NCBI RefSeq assembly: GCF_003751225.1
Contig: NZ_RJKE01000001.1
Span: 6,262,001 to 6,326,000 of the forward strand
Source of the DNA: Actinocorallia herbida
GTDB lineage: Bacteria; Actinomycetota; Actinomycetes; Streptosporangiales; Streptosporangiaceae
Direction: 5' to 3'
DNA length: 64,000 nucleotides
This document shows positions 24,686 through 32,562 of the stretch, one piece after another. The notes beneath the pieces are model-generated. The model worked only from the letters and a program-made list of their open reading frames with translations. It searched no databases and had not been told where the DNA came from. The translations under genes were made by a program, and so were the position numbers. How positions within the stretch are numbered: position 1 is the first letter of the stretch; every line of letters starts with the position of its first letter.

Positions 24686-25051
24686 ATGGTCCAGAGCAGC
24701 GCCTCCACCGTCGACGCCTACGTGGCCGAGCTCCCCGGGGATCGCCGGGAGGCCGTCGCGCGGATCCGGGACCTCTGCCTGGCCGAGCTGCCAGGCTTCA
24801 CCGAGGAGATGTCCTACGGGATGCCCGCCTACGCCCGCGAGAACGGCGCGGAGATCGCGTTCGCGTCCCAGAAGCAGTACATCTCCTTCTACCTGCTGCG
24901 CACCGACGTCCGCGCCGCCTTCGCCGACCGCCTCGCCCCGCACGACATGGGCAAGGCGTGCCTCCGCTTCCGCGGTCCGGCCAAGATCGACTATTCCCTG
25001 CTCCGCGACCTCCTCCGGGCCACCGCCGCCGCCCCGGGCGTCCCCTGCTGA
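24686..25051 (+). CDS. DUF1801 (YdhG-like) protein
   Basis: A 121-residue protein of the DUF1801 family: VDAYVAELPGDRREAVARIRDLCLAELPGFTEEMSYGMPAYAR, then IAFASQKQYISFYLL and a C-terminal CLRFRGPAKIDYSLLRDLL. The fold is a small alpha-beta barrel of unknown biochemical role, sometimes linked to iron-frataxin-like proteins. TACCCT (24673-24678) lies 7 bases before ATG 24686, so the mRNA is probably leaderless. Confidence 0.88.
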   Translation: MVQSSASTVDAYVAELPGDRREAVARIRDLCLAELPGFTEEMSYGMPAYARENGAEIAFASQKQYISFYLLRTDVRAAFADRLAPHDMGKACLRFRGPAKIDYSLLRDLLRATAAAPGVPC

Positions 25052-25170
25052 CCCGACCAGGCGGCGTCCTCGGCGCTCAGGAGACGGGTGGCGAACTCGG
25101 CGGCGGGGCTGGACCGGCGCAGGGCGTCCACGAGGGCTTGGCCCGCGGCTTGGAGTGCCTCGGCGGTCAT
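24991..25170 (-). CDS. Possible small protein coupled to an upstream small frame
   Basis: A 59-residue frame beginning MTAEALQAAGQALVDALRR. Its first 40 residues look protein-like (amphipathic helix, AEFATRLLSAEDAAW); the tail is Arg-rich and antisense to the end of the DUF1801 gene. ATG 25170 overlaps the stop of the 25167-25298 frame (ATGA). I do not recognise it. It may be a real small gene, or the second half of a frameshifted one. Confidence 0.35.
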   Translation of the reverse strand: MTAEALQAAGQALVDALRRSSPAAEFATRLLSAEDAAWSGQQGTPGAAAVARRRSRSRE

Positions 25171-25298
25171 CGGGGCCAGGCGTCGGCGGCGATCAGCGGG
25201 ACGCGGTGATCGGGGCGCGGGGCGGCGAGCTCGGGCGCGATGGACGCGCCGTCGAGCCGTTCCCACGCGCTCGGACGGGTCGCGGATTCGGTGGTCAG
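25167..25298 (-). CDS. Possible small protein after the PaiB-like gene
   Basis: A 43-codon frame with protein-like content (TRPSAWERLDGASIAPELAA, then DHRVPLIAADAWPR) starts 25 bases after the PaiB-like stop. The only nearby initiator is CTG 25298, with AAAGGGA upstream. It ends in an ATGA overlap with the next small frame. The lack of a normal start keeps confidence low. Confidence 0.28.
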   Translation of the reverse strand: MTTESATRPSAWERLDGASIAPELAAPRPDHRVPLIAADAWPR

Positions 25299-25323
25299 GG
25301 TCGGTTCCCTTTCGGGTCGTTTG

Positions 25324-25971
25324 TCAGGGCTTCCAGGTGCCGATGCGGTCCAGGCGCCGCTGCTGCTGGCGCGCGGCCGGGGCGTCGAGGCCCTCGCCGC
25401 GTTCGACGAGGTGGTCGGCGACGGCCTCGCGGTGCTCGACGGGCTTGTGATCGTCGTACTTGAACTTCGCGCGGACCTCGGCGACCTCCAGGCGCAGGCC
25501 GCGGATGCCCGGCAGCATCCGCCCGTACGGCGGCCGGTCCACGGCGACGACGGCGTGGTCCCCGGCGGGCTGGAAGTGCGCGAGCTGGCGGCGCAGCAGC
25601 TCGGCCTTGGCCTCCGGGTCGTCGATGATCCGGGCGCGGCAGACGAACTGGACCGCCGCGTAGTAGCTGGTCGGGACTCCCTCGACGGGCGGGGTGCCCG
25701 CCGGGGCGCGCCACGGGCCGGGGACGAACGCGTAGTCGCCGATGACGCTCATGACGACGTTCGGGTCGTGGTCGATCGCCTTCCACACCGGGTTCGGCCT
25801 GGCCAGATGGACCAGCAGGTCGGCCCCGTCACAGCTGAAGTGGGTGGGCACGACGACGGGCGGCTCACCGGGCGGCCCGTTGACGGACAGCTGCCCGAAG
25901 TCGTGGCCGTCGGCGATCCAGGACCGCCATTCGGCCTCGTCCAGGCTCGCGTCCCAGGGCTGGATGAACAT
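25324..25971 (-). CDS. PaiB-family FMN-binding protein
   Basis: A 215-residue split-barrel flavoprotein of the PaiB group ('FMN-binding negative transcriptional regulator'). The marks are MFIQPWDA at the N-terminus, GEPPVVVPTHFSCDG, LLVHLARPNPVWKAI, and the loop PTSYYAAVQFVCRARIIDD. Members repress sporulation or degradative genes in Bacillus or act as flavin enzymes. ATG 25971 is preceded by AAGGAGT. Its upstream neighbour is a decayed transporter gene, with which it may once have formed an operon. Confidence 0.9.
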   Translation of the reverse strand: MFIQPWDASLDEAEWRSWIADGHDFGQLSVNGPPGEPPVVVPTHFSCDGADLLVHLARPNPVWKAIDHDPNVVMSVIGDYAFVPGPWRAPAGTPPVEGVPTSYYAAVQFVCRARIIDDPEAKAELLRRQLAHFQPAGDHAVVAVDRPPYGRMLPGIRGLRLEVAEVRAKFKYDDHKPVEHREAVADHLVERGEGLDAPAARQQQRRLDRIGTWKP

Positions 25972-25989
25972 GTGCGGACTCCTTGATCG

Positions 25990-26214
25990 TCAGGACAGGG
26001 CGAGGAGGCCGACGGCGACGGCCGCGGCGCCGAGGCCGGAGCTGTCCCCCGGCCGACGCGCTCGTGCAGCGCGGAGCGGGCGAGCAGGACCGTCCCGTCC
26101 GGGTAGAGGGCCGCGACGACCGTGCGCAGCACATGGGCCTTGCGGACGCAGAGTCCGCCCAGGAAGTCGGCGCACCCATAGGCCAGGGAGCAGCCCAGGG
26201 CAACCCCCACCAAC
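25990..26214 (-). pseudogene. Decayed EamA-family (drug/metabolite) transporter
   Basis: Minus-strand remnants read, in order, VALGCSLAYGCADFLGGLC (an EamA first helix), then directly VVAALYPDGTVLLARSALHERVG (the region before the last helix), then, in another frame, GDSSGLGAAAVAVGLLALS and a stop, which is the usual EamA C-terminus. The middle of the gene, about 200 residues, is missing and a frameshift separates the last two pieces. The gene is therefore non-functional through internal deletion plus frameshift. Confidence 0.65.
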
Positions 26215-26216
26215 CC

Positions 26217-26395
26217 AGCGTCGCCGAAACCCTCACCATCACCTCCGGCCGGATGACCCTCACCGTCGACACCGCCGACCACCCCCTCACCAACGGCGAC
26301 CCCCCCCCACCTACCGAGCCACCGACCCGACCCCCTGCCACCTCATCATGACCGTCCGCCTCCCCTCACCACCTGACCAGCCGCCCAGGATCGGG
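26217..26395 (+). pseudogene. Fragment of a cupin-domain regulator
   Basis: Plus-strand translation gives TLTITSGRMTLTVDTADHPL in one frame, then PPTYRATDPTPCHLIMTVRL in another. Together they resemble the C-terminal cupin of XRE-cupin regulators (a glycine-rich turn, HPL.tGD, then the PHtYra...H.imtv ending). The frame changes at the C run near 26301-26308, and the N-terminal helix-turn-helix is absent. It lies back-to-back with the EamA remnant, an arrangement common for intact pairs. Confidence 0.5.
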
Positions 26396-26425
26396 ATTTC
26401 ACCGACCCGTCACTCTCTGCTGCAC

Positions 26426-26431
26426 TAATCT
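26426..26431 (+). promoter_or_regulatory. -10-like hexamer before the HEPN-like gene
   Basis: TAATCT is the most AT-rich -10-like hexamer near this unit, with no convincing -35. A transcript from here would begin close to 26438, just before the coding signal of the HEPN-like protein. Confidence 0.3.
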
Positions 26432-26445
26432 TTCCTTCCGCGGCA

Positions 26446-26853
26446 GTAGACGTCGGAGACGCGCAACTACGCGCGAGTTTTGCCGCTCTATGTCGAGCCG
26501 CTCGTTCCCTCGACGAAGGTCCGCAGGCAGCGCTGCTGCTCTTCTACGGGGCAGAGTGCGGACTCAAGGCGGCCGTCATGAGGCGCGGGAGACTGCGTTC
26601 CAGCGCGCAGCTCCAGGGAGACCTGCGCAGCCACGACCTCCGCCGGCTGGCCAAAGAGCTGAAGCTGCCGCCGCGCTACAGCGCGCAGATGCAGCCATGC
26701 GCCGGTCGACGACAGAGCGAGACGCAGGTCGATTTCCGCGACCTGCACCAGGCCTGGCGATATGGGCACTCACTTCGTGCGGACGACGAGAAGGCGGCGG
26801 TCGCCGTCCTCCGTGACCTGATGGCCTGGTGTGCGACAGAAGTGAGGACATGA
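26446..26853 (+). CDS. HEPN-like helical protein, 5' end unresolved
   Basis: Coding character runs from about 26446 to the stop at 26853 (about 135 residues). The segment QAALLLFYGAECGLKAAVMR followed by DLRSHDLRRLAKELKLPPR resembles HEPN-type helical proteins (compare 'YAvECgLKA ... HDLr.La'). A later HQAWRYGHSLRADD helix completes the bundle. I see no clear Rx4-6H ribonuclease motif. The first in-frame ATG is 26578, inside the conserved helix; no ATG, GTG or TTG exists upstream in frame. The gene may therefore be 5'-truncated or use a rare start. It is ATGA-coupled to the ATPase gene. Confidence 0.6.
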   Translation, partial: VDVGDAQLRASFAALCRAARSLDEGPQAALLLFYGAECGLKAAVMRRGRLRSSAQLQGDLRSHDLRRLAKELKLPPRYSAQMQPCAGRRQSETQVDFRDLHQAWRYGHSLRADDEKAAVAVLRDLMAWCATEVRT

Positions 26854-29564
26854 TCGTGCCGGAGGATTCTGCCGTCCCCGAACGTCTCTACACCTGGGTG
26901 GACGTCGACGCGCATCTCACGGCACTCGCGGCCAGACAGGACTGGCCCTCGTGGCTTCTGGAAGGCGACGCCTTCTGGGACGGCCTGGAACTGTCGGTCG
27001 ACCCATCCACGTCCGATTCGGCGGTCCTGTCCTGGCTCGGTGACAGGTTCGGCGTCGGATCCGTGGTCCACCATGTCGCGGGTGCAGCGCTCAGGCTCGA
27101 CGACGTGCCAGGGCATCCGTCGAAGAGACTGCTACCGGTCACCATCTCCCGAGAGGTACCCAGCGATTTCCGGCGTGAGCCGAGGTGGAGGGAGAGACGA
27201 GTAGTCGCCGACCTCGGCAGGCCGCTTCCACCACCAGACCGGCCCTTCGCCGAAAATGTCCGGATCTCTGCTCTGCACTCCTTCAAGGGCGGGGTGGGCA
27301 GAACACTGCACGGTGTGGCGATCGCCGACGCGGTCGCGAGGCAAGGCCGACGTGTTCTCCTCGTCGACGCGGACCTCGAGGCGCCGGGCATCACCTGGAT
27401 GTTCTCCGCTCAGGGGCGACGGGTCGACTTCAGCTTCGAGGACTTCCTGGCGCTCCTGCACTCCTCGGAGGACGGCCGACCCGAGGAAGCGGTCCACCTC
27501 GGTGCCGCGTTCCTGCCGAACCAGACACTCGACGACGTGATCGTCATGCCGACGCGTCGATCCCTGGCGGACATCTCCCCTCCACGGCTGGAGCCCACGG
27601 ACCTTCTGACACCCGACCGGTCCATCTACTACCTGACCGATTCCCTCGCGGAGCTCGCCTACCGGCTCGGCGCCTCGACCGTCCTCATCGACCTACGGGC
27701 AGGCGGCAGCGAGCTTTCCGCCCCCATCCTCCTCGACCCCCGGGTACAGCGGACCTTCGTCACCACGATCAGCGACCAGTCGCTGCGGGGAACGCTTCGC
27801 ACCATTCAGGAACTCGGTAGGCGAGCTCCGAGCCGGCCCACTGATCCCGCCCCCGCCGCACTCATCACGCAGTTCCGTGAGCACGGGCACGGCGACTTGG
27901 CGGTCCGCTCCGCCGCCCAGCTCCGTGACACGATCGCCAAGTCCCTCGTGCCGTCCTTGTCGGACGACGACCTGACCATCGACAGCGACCTCGCCCTCGA
28001 GCCGCTCTTCAGCGTCTTTCAGGAGTCCCTGCTCGCGCTGCCCCTGTCCTGGGACGAGGTCATCGAGGTGATCCGCCGCCAGCGACTGGCGGACGCGCTC
28101 GCACCCCTTGTCGACTCGCTGAGCATCTCCAACGGCCTGGACCACAGCGTTCCGTCTCCCCCTTCCGACCACACGGCGGAGGAAGACCTTCTCGTACGAC
28201 GCCGCGCCCTCCGGGGATTCGCGGAACAGCTCGCGTACGCCGAGACCGCCGACGACACGGACTTCCTCGCGACCGAGTCACTGAAGAACCTGCTGACCGC
28301 CCACCGCACCGAGCCACCGCTGTCCGTCGTGGTGGGCGCCAAAGGCTCCGGGAAGACCTTCACCCAGCTGCAGATGTGCTTTCGCCGGACCTGGCAAGAG
28401 TACGCGAAGGGTGTGCGTGTCGAAGGGGTCACCCTGGATGCGCCTCTCGTTCCCGTCTTCGTCTCGAAGAACCTCAATGAGGTCACACTCAGCCGCATCA
28501 GTGAGATTCAGCGGGGTTCCGTCACCGCGCCGGGAACCGAGCCCGCCTCTCAACTCGACTTGCGCGAGATCATCGACGACGCGCTTCGCACGGATCTCTC
28601 TGATGGAGAGTGGCGCAAGGTCTGGCTCACCTGCATGGCCCGCTCTTTGGGAATCTCCTCTTCTCCCGAACGGGTGGAGGACGACTTGGCGAGGCTGGGC
28701 CAGTCCGCCAGCCGGATCTTCCTGATCGACGGCTTGGAAGATCTCCTTCAGGATTTCTCACAGCGTTCAGCGCAACAGGCCCTACGCGTGCTCCTGGTCG
28801 ACTGCCTCGATTGGCTGCGCAGCCTCCGGGGCCGTCCACTCGGACTTGTGGTCTTCGTGCGACGGGATCTGGTCCAGGCCGCGATCAAGCAGAACTATGG
28901 ACAGTTCTTCGCCCGGCACAGCGAGTACGAACTCAAGTGGAACCCCGCTGAGGCCATGCGGCTCGCACTCTGGGTGGTCCAGCGTTCTTCGGCACTGCCG
29001 TCTCTCACTTCTGAGGAGGTGGCAGCGGCGAATGACCAGAAACTCAGCGAACTCCTCCTTCCCGTATGGGGGGAGAAGATGGGTTCCACCCGGTCTCGCG
29101 AGGCCCGCTCCGAAGGATGGTTCCTCGCCGCGCTCTCGGACTTCAACGGCCAGATCCAGGCACGCGACATCGTCACCTTCCTCAAAGAGTCCGCACGTCT
29201 GTCGGAGGGGGACACCCGCTGGATGGACCGTCTTCTGGCTCCCGCCGCGATGCGGACGGCGCTCGTCCATTGCAGCGCGGAGAAGATCGAGGCGATCAGT
29301 GTGGAGAGTCCGGAAGTCGGCAACCTGCTGAGGCACCTCAGGGATCTGAGCACGGACTTGAAGAGAATCCCCTTCGAGGCGGAGGCCGTGCAGCTCTCGA
29401 GTGACGATCTGGCAATCCTCTCGGCCAACGGTGTCGTGTTCCGCGAGGACGACCAGTACTGGATACCCGAGATCTTTCGACACGGACTGTCGTTCAGAGC
29501 GACCGGGCGCCCGAAGATCCTCGCGATCGCGAACCTCGTCCGGCAGCGCAACAACCTCGGGTGA
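26850..29564 (+). CDS. Large protein with KGGVGR-type ATPase and second P-loop NTPase domains
   Basis: A 904-residue cytosolic protein. Residues 1-130 form an N-terminal domain of unknown type. Residues 138-300 are a ParA/MinD-like domain with deviant Walker A SFKGGVGRT (residues 144-152, Arg in place of the usual last Lys), LLVDADLEAPG (170-180) and VLIDLRAGGSE (278-288). A second NTPase domain has Walker A GAKGSGKT (496-503), Walker B RIFLIDGLEDL (622-632), then RRDL at 671-674, STAND/AAA-like. The C-terminus is helical. ATG 26850 overlaps the HEPN-like stop. The pairing suggests a nucleotide-driven switch controlling the small partner; function is unproven. Confidence 0.9.
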   Translation: MIVPEDSAVPERLYTWVDVDAHLTALAARQDWPSWLLEGDAFWDGLELSVDPSTSDSAVLSWLGDRFGVGSVVHHVAGAALRLDDVPGHPSKRLLPVTISREVPSDFRREPRWRERRVVADLGRPLPPPDRPFAENVRISALHSFKGGVGRTLHGVAIADAVARQGRRVLLVDADLEAPGITWMFSAQGRRVDFSFEDFLALLHSSEDGRPEEAVHLGAAFLPNQTLDDVIVMPTRRSLADISPPRLEPTDLLTPDRSIYYLTDSLAELAYRLGASTVLIDLRAGGSELSAPILLDPRVQRTFVTTISDQSLRGTLRTIQELGRRAPSRPTDPAPAALITQFREHGHGDLAVRSAAQLRDTIAKSLVPSLSDDDLTIDSDLALEPLFSVFQESLLALPLSWDEVIEVIRRQRLADALAPLVDSLSISNGLDHSVPSPPSDHTAEEDLLVRRRALRGFAEQLAYAETADDTDFLATESLKNLLTAHRTEPPLSVVVGAKGSGKTFTQLQMCFRRTWQEYAKGVRVEGVTLDAPLVPVFVSKNLNEVTLSRISEIQRGSVTAPGTEPASQLDLREIIDDALRTDLSDGEWRKVWLTCMARSLGISSSPERVEDDLARLGQSASRIFLIDGLEDLLQDFSQRSAQQALRVLLVDCLDWLRSLRGRPLGLVVFVRRDLVQAAIKQNYGQFFARHSEYELKWNPAEAMRLALWVVQRSSALPSLTSEEVAAANDQKLSELLLPVWGEKMGSTRSREARSEGWFLAALSDFNGQIQARDIVTFLKESARLSEGDTRWMDRLLAPAAMRTALVHCSAEKIEAISVESPEVGNLLRHLRDLSTDLKRIPFEAEAVQLSSDDLAILSANGVVFREDDQYWIPEIFRHGLSFRATGRPKILAIANLVRQRNNLG

Positions 29565-29579
29565 TACCGCCCGCACCGA

Positions 29580-29605
29580 CGTCCTGTCTGCGCCGCGACA
29601 GGACG
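29580..29605 (+). terminator. Hairpin terminator after the large ATPase gene
   Basis: CGTCCTGTC (29580-29588) pairs perfectly with GACAGGACG (29597-29605) around an 8-base loop, 15 bases after the stop codon. Confidence 0.7.
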
Positions 29606-29755
29606 GAGGGCGTACGAGCTCGCGAGGAAGGCGGACGGCCGACAGGAGGTCCCGGGGAGGGCGGGCCGCAGGTGTGAGCGCGCTGGGGTTCGCGATCGAC
29701 GGTGGTGTCGCCACCCGCGGGGATGGGCGGCGGTGGCCCGGGGGAGGATGGGGGC

Positions 29756-30142
29756 ATGGGGGATGCGGAAGAGGTCGAGGAGTTCGCGACCAAAGTGTTC
29801 GGGTTGGCGCGGAGTGGGGAGACGGAGTTGCTGCGGGCTTATGTGGAGGCGGGGGTTCCGGTGGATCTGACGAATCAGGCGGGGGACACGCTGTTGATGC
29901 TGGCGGCGTATCACGGGCATGCGGGGACGGCGCGGATGCTGGTGGAGCACGGGGCGGACGCCGGGCGGGAGAACGATCGGGGGCAGAGTCCGCTCGCGGG
30001 GGCGGTGTTCAAGAAGGAGGCGGAGGTGGTGCGGGTGCTGCTGGAGGCGGGGGCGTCGCCGGACGCGGGGACGCCGACGGCGCGGGAGGCAGCGCGGATG
30101 TTCGGGAACTCCGAGTTCCTCGAGTGGTTCGAGGGCCGTTGA
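29756..30142 (+). CDS. Small ankyrin-repeat protein
   Basis: A 128-residue protein with about three ankyrin repeats: LARSGETELLRAYVEAGVPVDLTNQAGDTLLMLAAYHGHAGTARMLVEHGADAGRENDRGQSPLAGAVFKKEAEVVRVLLEAGASPD is a textbook TLLMLAA...LL..GAD pattern. Repeats bind partner proteins; no enzymatic domain is present. ATG 29756 follows GGGAGG at 29742-29747. It lies between the ATPase gene and a convergent phosphatase gene. Confidence 0.9.
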   Translation: MGDAEEVEEFATKVFGLARSGETELLRAYVEAGVPVDLTNQAGDTLLMLAAYHGHAGTARMLVEHGADAGRENDRGQSPLAGAVFKKEAEVVRVLLEAGASPDAGTPTAREAARMFGNSEFLEWFEGR

Positions 30143-30146
30143 CGGC

Positions 30147-30932
30147 TCAGGCGAGGAGGCGGGCGCGCAGGCGGTCGGGGTCGGCGCCGAGGACGTCGGT
30201 GAGGTAGGCCTCGACGGAGCCGTGTTCCTTGTCGGCCTGGTCGAAGGCGGCTTCGAGGTAGGGGGCGCGGACGTCGAGCAGGGGGGCGAGCAGGGCCGGG
30301 TCGATGGGGCTGCCGTGGCCCTGGAAGAGGTCGGCGAGGCTGCGCTGGCGCTCGTTGGTGAGCAGGTAATCGGCCAGGATCGTCTCGCGGGGGACGTCGA
30401 GTGCCGTCAGGAGCAGGGCGGCGAGCCAGCCGGTGCGGTCCTTGCCCGCGGTGCAGTGGAACAGGACGGGCTTCTCGGCCCGCTCGACGAGGTGCAGGGC
30501 GCGGGCGAACGGCTCGCGGGCCTCGGCGTCGCTGACGAACCAGCGGTAAAGGTCGACCATGATCGCCTCGGCCCTGCCGTCGCCGAGCACCTGCCGCTGG
30601 AGGGCCGGGTCGGGGTCGGTGACGAGCGGGGCGATGAGGGTGTAGATGTCGTGGTCTTCGGCGACGACGGGCAGGTGGTGGTAGGAGACCCCGTCGGGCA
30701 GGAGGTCCTCGCCGCTCATGGCGATCTCGGGCGCGCCCCGGAAGTCGACCACGTCGCGGACGCCGAGGGCGCGCAGGCGGGCCTGGTCGGCGTCGGTGAG
30801 CTGGTGCAGCGCCTCGGTCCGGAGCACCAGGCCGGGCCGGACGGACCGGCCGTCGGCGGTCTTGTAGCCGCCCAGGTCCCGTGCGTTGGGCGCCGACTCG
30901 AGCCCCAGGCTCGATCCCCCGTTGTCCGCCAT
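30147..30932 (-). CDS. Tyrosine phosphatase-like protein (family 3)
   Basis: A 261-residue dual-specificity-like phosphatase. SAPNARDLGGYKTADGRSVRPGLVLRTEALHQLTDAD is the family N-terminal signature, and the catalytic CX5R loop is HCTAGKDRTG near residue 165. It would dephosphorylate phosphotyrosine proteins or phosphoinositides in the cytosol, as in LipA/PtpB-type enzymes. ATG 30932 follows CGAGGAGAGGAG. It is the gene after the PhnX-like gene on the minus strand, 60 bases apart. Confidence 0.92.
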   Translation of the reverse strand: MADNGGSSLGLESAPNARDLGGYKTADGRSVRPGLVLRTEALHQLTDADQARLRALGVRDVVDFRGAPEIAMSGEDLLPDGVSYHHLPVVAEDHDIYTLIAPLVTDPDPALQRQVLGDGRAEAIMVDLYRWFVSDAEAREPFARALHLVERAEKPVLFHCTAGKDRTGWLAALLLTALDVPRETILADYLLTNERQRSLADLFQGHGSPIDPALLAPLLDVRAPYLEAAFDQADKEHGSVEAYLTDVLGADPDRLRARLLA

Positions 30933-30991
30933 GACCGACTCCTCTCCTCGTGATCGTCCGACGCAGACTAGACCACCCGGAACCCCGCGTA

Positions 30992-31654
30992 TCACCCGCC
31001 CAGGCCCAGCAGCGCGGGCACGTCGGCGACGCCGGGGAGCAGGTGGGTGTGCCGTTCACCCCCGAGTTGCGCGGCGTTCATCGAACCCGTGAGCACGCCG
31101 ACGACGAAGCCCGCGCCCGCGTTCGTCCCGGCACGGAGGTCGAGCACGGTGTCACCCGCGGTGAGCACTGAGGAGGCTGCGTGCACCCGTGTGAGTTCCA
31201 TCGCACGGAAGACCATGTACGGCGCGGGACGGCCCGCCGCCACGTCGTCGGCGCACACGACGGCGTCGACGACCGCGGAGTCCCAGCCGAGGAGGCCGAG
31301 CAGCGCCTCGGTGATCGACCTGTCGAAGCCCGTGGTGAGCGCGACCTTCACCCCCGCCGCGCGCAGTACGGCGAACGCCTTCTCCACCCCGGGAAGGGGC
31401 TCGGGCTTGCGGGCCGCGTAGGCGGACGTCAGCCTTCGGTGGAAGTCGGCGAAGACGTCCTCGACGGTCTCCGGCGACGGACCCCCGAGGAGCGCGTGGA
31501 TCGCCTCCCTCTTGTCCGCGCCCATCGACCGGTCGATGTCACCCGTGCCGGGCGTCGCGCCCGCGGCCTCTACGGCCTCCCGAAGGGCGACGTACACGGC
31601 GCCGTACTCCTGCACGGTCGTGCCGGCGACATCGAAGGCGGCGAGTTCGATCAT
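30992..31654 (-). CDS. Phosphonatase-like HAD hydrolase
   Basis: A 220-residue HAD-fold hydrolase similar to phosphonoacetaldehyde hydrolase (PhnX-like group). Motif I is AAFDVAGTTV, where the second Asp is replaced by Ala-Gly, as in phosphonatases; motif II is ALTTGFDR and the acidic motif is AGDTVLDLRAG. The substrate may be phosphonoacetaldehyde made by the adjacent FAD oxidase from aminoethylphosphonate (inference from context). It lies 24 bases after the GntR/UTRA gene on the minus strand. Confidence 0.9.
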   Translation of the reverse strand: MIELAAFDVAGTTVQEYGAVYVALREAVEAAGATPGTGDIDRSMGADKREAIHALLGGPSPETVEDVFADFHRRLTSAYAARKPEPLPGVEKAFAVLRAAGVKVALTTGFDRSITEALLGLLGWDSAVVDAVVCADDVAAGRPAPYMVFRAMELTRVHAASSVLTAGDTVLDLRAGTNAGAGFVVGVLTGSMNAAQLGGERHTHLLPGVADVPALLGLGG

Positions 31655-31678
31655 TGGGGGGCCTTCCGTTCCGGCGCG

Positions 31679-32425
31679 CTAGGACGCCTGCCAGCTCCGC
31701 AGCAGCGCGGGTTGCGCGGCCTGGGAGTTCTCGATGGTGAAGCCGACCTTGTCGGGCCGGTAGCGGTCGTCGGAGTACTCCACGGGGCGGCCGTCGGCGC
31801 TGCGCGCGATCCGGCTCTCCCGCAGCAGCGGGAAGCCCTCGGCGACGTCCAGGAGACGGCCGTCGGTGGCGTCGGCGGCGACCGCGTCGATGTGGTGCCG
31901 GGCCAGGGACATGTCGACGCCCTGGGCGGCGAGGTGCGCGTACAGGGAGCCGGAGTCGCAGTCGAAGTCCAGCAGGAGGCGGCCGACCGGTTCGATGAAC
32001 GTGGTCCGCTCCAGCATGGTCGGCGCGTCGTCGATGAGGCGCAGCCGCAGGAGCTGGACGACCTGGGTGCCCTCCTCCAGGTCGAGCGCGTCGGCGACGT
32101 CGGCGGTCGCGGGCCGCAGGGCGATCTCCTGGGTGCGCTGCCCGGGGGTGCGGCCTAGCCCGTGCACCCAGCGCGAGAACGACATGAAGGTCGCGAACGG
32201 CTGGCCGAGCGACTGCCGGAGCACGACGGGCGGCTTGCCGCGGCCGCCGCCGATCATGCCCTCGGTGCGCAGCGCGGCGAGCGCCTGGCGGACCGGCCCG
32301 CGCGACGCGCCCCACTGCGCGCAGAGCTGCGCCTCGGACGGGACCGGCTCGCCGACGGCCAGGTCGCCGGTGGCGATCAGGCGCCGCAGCTCGACCGCGA
32401 TCCGTTCGTGCATGGGAAGCTCCAT
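31679..32425 (-). CDS. GntR/UTRA regulator of the phosphonate locus
   Basis: A 248-residue HutC-type regulator with winged helix GDLAVGEPVPSEAQLCAQWGASRGPVRQALAALRTEGMI and a C-terminal UTRA ligand domain (LRLIDDAPTMLERTTFIE, DRYRPDKVGFTIEN). TATAGT (32433-32438, minus strand) is 7 bases from ATG 32425, so the mRNA is probably leaderless. It is divergent from the FAD oxidase and upstream of the HAD gene, and is very likely the local regulator, resembling PhnF/PhnR-like proteins. Confidence 0.92.
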   Translation of the reverse strand: MELPMHERIAVELRRLIATGDLAVGEPVPSEAQLCAQWGASRGPVRQALAALRTEGMIGGGRGKPPVVLRQSLGQPFATFMSFSRWVHGLGRTPGQRTQEIALRPATADVADALDLEEGTQVVQLLRLRLIDDAPTMLERTTFIEPVGRLLLDFDCDSGSLYAHLAAQGVDMSLARHHIDAVAADATDGRLLDVAEGFPLLRESRIARSADGRPVEYSDDRYRPDKVGFTIENSQAAQPALLRSWQAS

Positions 32426-32562
32426 GGACTTGACTATACAGGTGGCAGCCCCTTCACCGGAGCAGCATCTCGCCGTTTGAGGTTGGCCTCCTTAACGTGA
32501 AGTGAACGTGGCGCGTATTCGCGCCGAGACTGTTGACGCACGGGGGACGCCCTCGGGACGCT

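Noticed and set aside
26490-26816. Plus-strand frame MSSRSFPRRRSAGSAAALL in the HEPN-like region
   Set aside because: It is an Arg- and Pro-rich shadow in another frame; the adjacent frame shows real helical protein character and couples to the next gene.
26446-29564. Interpretation as a plasmid or chromosome partition (ParA) locus
   Set aside because: The ATPase has KGGVGRT and a second P-loop, and there is no ParB or parS-like repeat nearby.
29756-30932. Ankyrin and tyrosine-phosphatase genes as part of the HEPN/ATPase unit
   Set aside because: A hairpin terminator separates them, G+C returns to background, and the phosphatase is on the other strand.
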